A stretch of 7,506 nt of DNA from Methanomassiliicoccaceae archaeon (lineage in GTDB: Archaea; Thermoplasmatota; Thermoplasmata; Methanomassiliicoccales; Methanomethylophilaceae). Positions within the stretch are counted from its first letter, which is position 1, and the number at the start of each line of letters is the position of its first letter. The notes below the pieces were generated by a model that was given only the letters and a program-made list of their open reading frames with translations, did not search any database and had not been told where the DNA came from. Where the stretch lies: contig WRKC01000060.1 in assembly GCA_009778275.1 (NCBI GenBank), positions 1 through 7,506 of the forward strand, read 5' to 3'. Positions 6,636-7,506 of the stretch are shown piece after piece. A program made the position numbers and the translations under genes.

Positions 6636-6974
6636 ATGGCGGTTTTCGGCGGGAGGGAACAGGTCTTCAGTATCGAAGGGTTGATAATAGGGGAGTTCGA
6701 CCCATCTGCCGACGGTTTCTACAGAAATGTTAAAACATTCTCTTTCAAGGTCAAAAAAAGAAAGACCATCCGGATCGATATCAGATCGGACATGCCGGTC
6801 GACGTGGCGGTCGCAAATGAGAACGGAGCGAACGCCAGTTACAAACAGGCCATAAAAGAAGGGTCGGTAGGCCCCGTTCCAACCGGCGGCAACAGGGAGA
6901 TGGGGATCATCATAGGGGTGTATCCCGGCGAAAAAGCGACGGTAAGCATCGAGATATGGATGGCGGCATCATGA
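6636..6974 (+). CDS. Small soluble beta-rich protein of unknown function
   Basis: I do not recognise this gene. From the ATG at 6636 it encodes 112 residues with no cysteine, no signal peptide and no membrane segment. Alternating hydrophobic patterns suggest a beta-sandwich: EQVFSIEGLIIGEF, KTFSFKVKKRKTIRIDIRSD, MPVDVAVANENG, REMGIIIGVYPG and KATVSIEIWM. The FSFKVxxxxTIxIDIxSDxPVDVxVA run resembles small beta-sandwich domains (emp24/GOLD-like or pre-peptidase C-terminal-like) in style, but this is pattern resemblance only. An ATG at 6597 in the same frame would add 13 residues and overlap cbf5 by 17 bases. I prefer 6636 because the extra stretch uses codons rare here (CCT, ATT, CTA, CGT); neither start has a clear ribosome-binding site. 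It overlaps the next gene by ATGA at 6971-6974, so the two are very likely co-translated. Confidence 0.75.
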   Translation: MAVFGGREQVFSIEGLIIGEFDPSADGFYRNVKTFSFKVKKRKTIRIDIRSDMPVDVAVANENGANASYKQAIKEGSVGPVPTGGNREMGIIIGVYPGEKATVSIEIWMAAS

Positions 6975-7506
6975 ATCTCCGCATCGAGAAGGGAAGGAAC
7001 AGGGACTTTTGGGCTGACCAGCTGCCGGAAGGGATATCTTTGGTAAGAGGGTTCGATAAATGCATCATCATCGCCGCCGCTGTATCTTTCATCATATCTC
7101 TTGCATACGTGCTTTTCGAAGGGACCGGCGGGGGCGTCATGCATGAAGTGATGCCTTGGCTTGCGCTTCCGTTCTTTGTCTGCGGGGTCATCTTCTATAT
7201 CAGGTCAAAATACTGGATCCTCCTGATACTGGCCGCAGCGGCGATGGTGCTATGGTTCGTGGAGGTCCCCGAGACGCTGATATTCCTGCTGCTTTTCCTG
7301 ATCGTGGGGGCTTCCGGAGTAGTGGCGCTCGTGGACGCCCTTCAGAGAGCGGTGTTCTACCAAGTGCTGCGTACGATCGAATACGTCAACGTCAAGGACA
7401 AGCTCTCATCCAAAGACAGGCTGGTGGCCTTCCTGTTCAATGTCCCGGAGGATCTTGACACAAGGAACATAACGATGGATTACGAACTCAGCAGAACCAA
7501 GATACC
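6971..7506 (+). CDS. Multi-helix membrane protein of unknown function, 3' end beyond the window
   Basis: The frame opens at the ATG overlapping the previous stop (ATGA) and stays open for 178 codons to the window edge, so the C-terminus is missing. A short charged N-terminus (1-29) leads to four hydrophobic segments at about 31-49, 62-77, 81-97 and 102-121. The rest seen (about 122-178) is a soluble stretch, DALQRAVFYQVLRTIEYVNV and FNVPEDLDTRNITMDYELSRT, dense in charged and aromatic residues and with the look of a conserved functional region. Codon use matches the upstream housekeeping genes, so it is probably a resident gene. I do not recognise the family. The tight coupling to the small beta-rich protein suggests they form a complex at the membrane. 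Position after the secretion and ribosome genes hints at, but does not show, a role in membrane-protein biogenesis. Confidence 0.8.
   Translation, partial: MNLRIEKGRNRDFWADQLPEGISLVRGFDKCIIIAAAVSFIISLAYVLFEGTGGGVMHEVMPWLALPFFVCGVIFYIRSKYWILLILAAAAMVLWFVEVPETLIFLLLFLIVGASGVVALVDALQRAVFYQVLRTIEYVNVKDKLSSKDRLVAFLFNVPEDLDTRNITMDYELSRTKI

Noticed and set aside
6726..6767. Inverted repeats in an A-rich patch: AATGT-TAAA-ACATT (6726-6739) and GGTC/GACC (6749-6767).
   Set aside because: Arms of 4 to 5 bases are short, the patch encodes a Lys-rich strand of the small unknown protein, and it is not at a gene end, so it is not a convincing terminator or operator.
1..7506. tRNA, rRNA, H/ACA or C/D guide RNA genes, CRISPR repeats, insertion sequences, long terminators.
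   Set aside because: Gaps between genes are at most 22 bases and no such structures were seen by eye; no stretch over 300 bases lacks a gene.

Overview
The window is the distal part of an archaeal ribosomal-protein and secretion gene cluster (the archaeal spc-operon equivalent), read entirely from the + strand and packed almost without gaps. Archaeal origin is clear from the eukaryote-type ribosomal proteins L32e and L19e inside the L18-S5-L30-L15-SecY series, the archaeal forms of S5, L30 and SecY, a DUF106 (EMC3/Oxa1-like) gene after secY, an archaeal cytidylate kinase, and a Cbf5-type (TruB plus PUA) pseudouridine synthase. Moderately high GC, heavy use of AGG/AGA and ATA codons, GGAGG-type Shine-Dalgarno sites and no TAG among the 11 visible stop codons fit Thermoplasmatota, most likely a Methanomassiliicoccales-like lineage. 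That placement is inference from style, not a search result.

Layout. Bases 1-2766 hold six large- and small-subunit ribosomal protein genes: L32e (5' end outside the window), L19e, L18, S5, L30 and L15. Bases 2789-5077 hold the membrane-protein export and insertion pair, SecY and a DUF106 protein. Bases 5085-6613 hold cytidylate kinase and Cbf5, which overlap by 7 bases. Bases 6636-7506 hold two genes I do not recognise: a small soluble, beta-rich protein, and a multi-helix membrane protein that runs off the window. These two overlap by an ATGA.

How the genes work together. Ribosomal proteins, the translocon, an Oxa1-superfamily insertase candidate, a nucleotide kinase and the rRNA pseudouridine synthase form one growth-linked transcription unit. 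Gene junctions are a 1- to 7-base overlap or a gap of up to 22 bases; the 22-base gaps precede secY and the unknown pair. Most junctions carry a Shine-Dalgarno site in the preceding gene's tail, so translational coupling is likely. I see no terminator, RNA gene, mobile element, repeat array or CRISPR. The least ordinary part is the unknown gene pair after cbf5, and a possible weak promoter in front of it.
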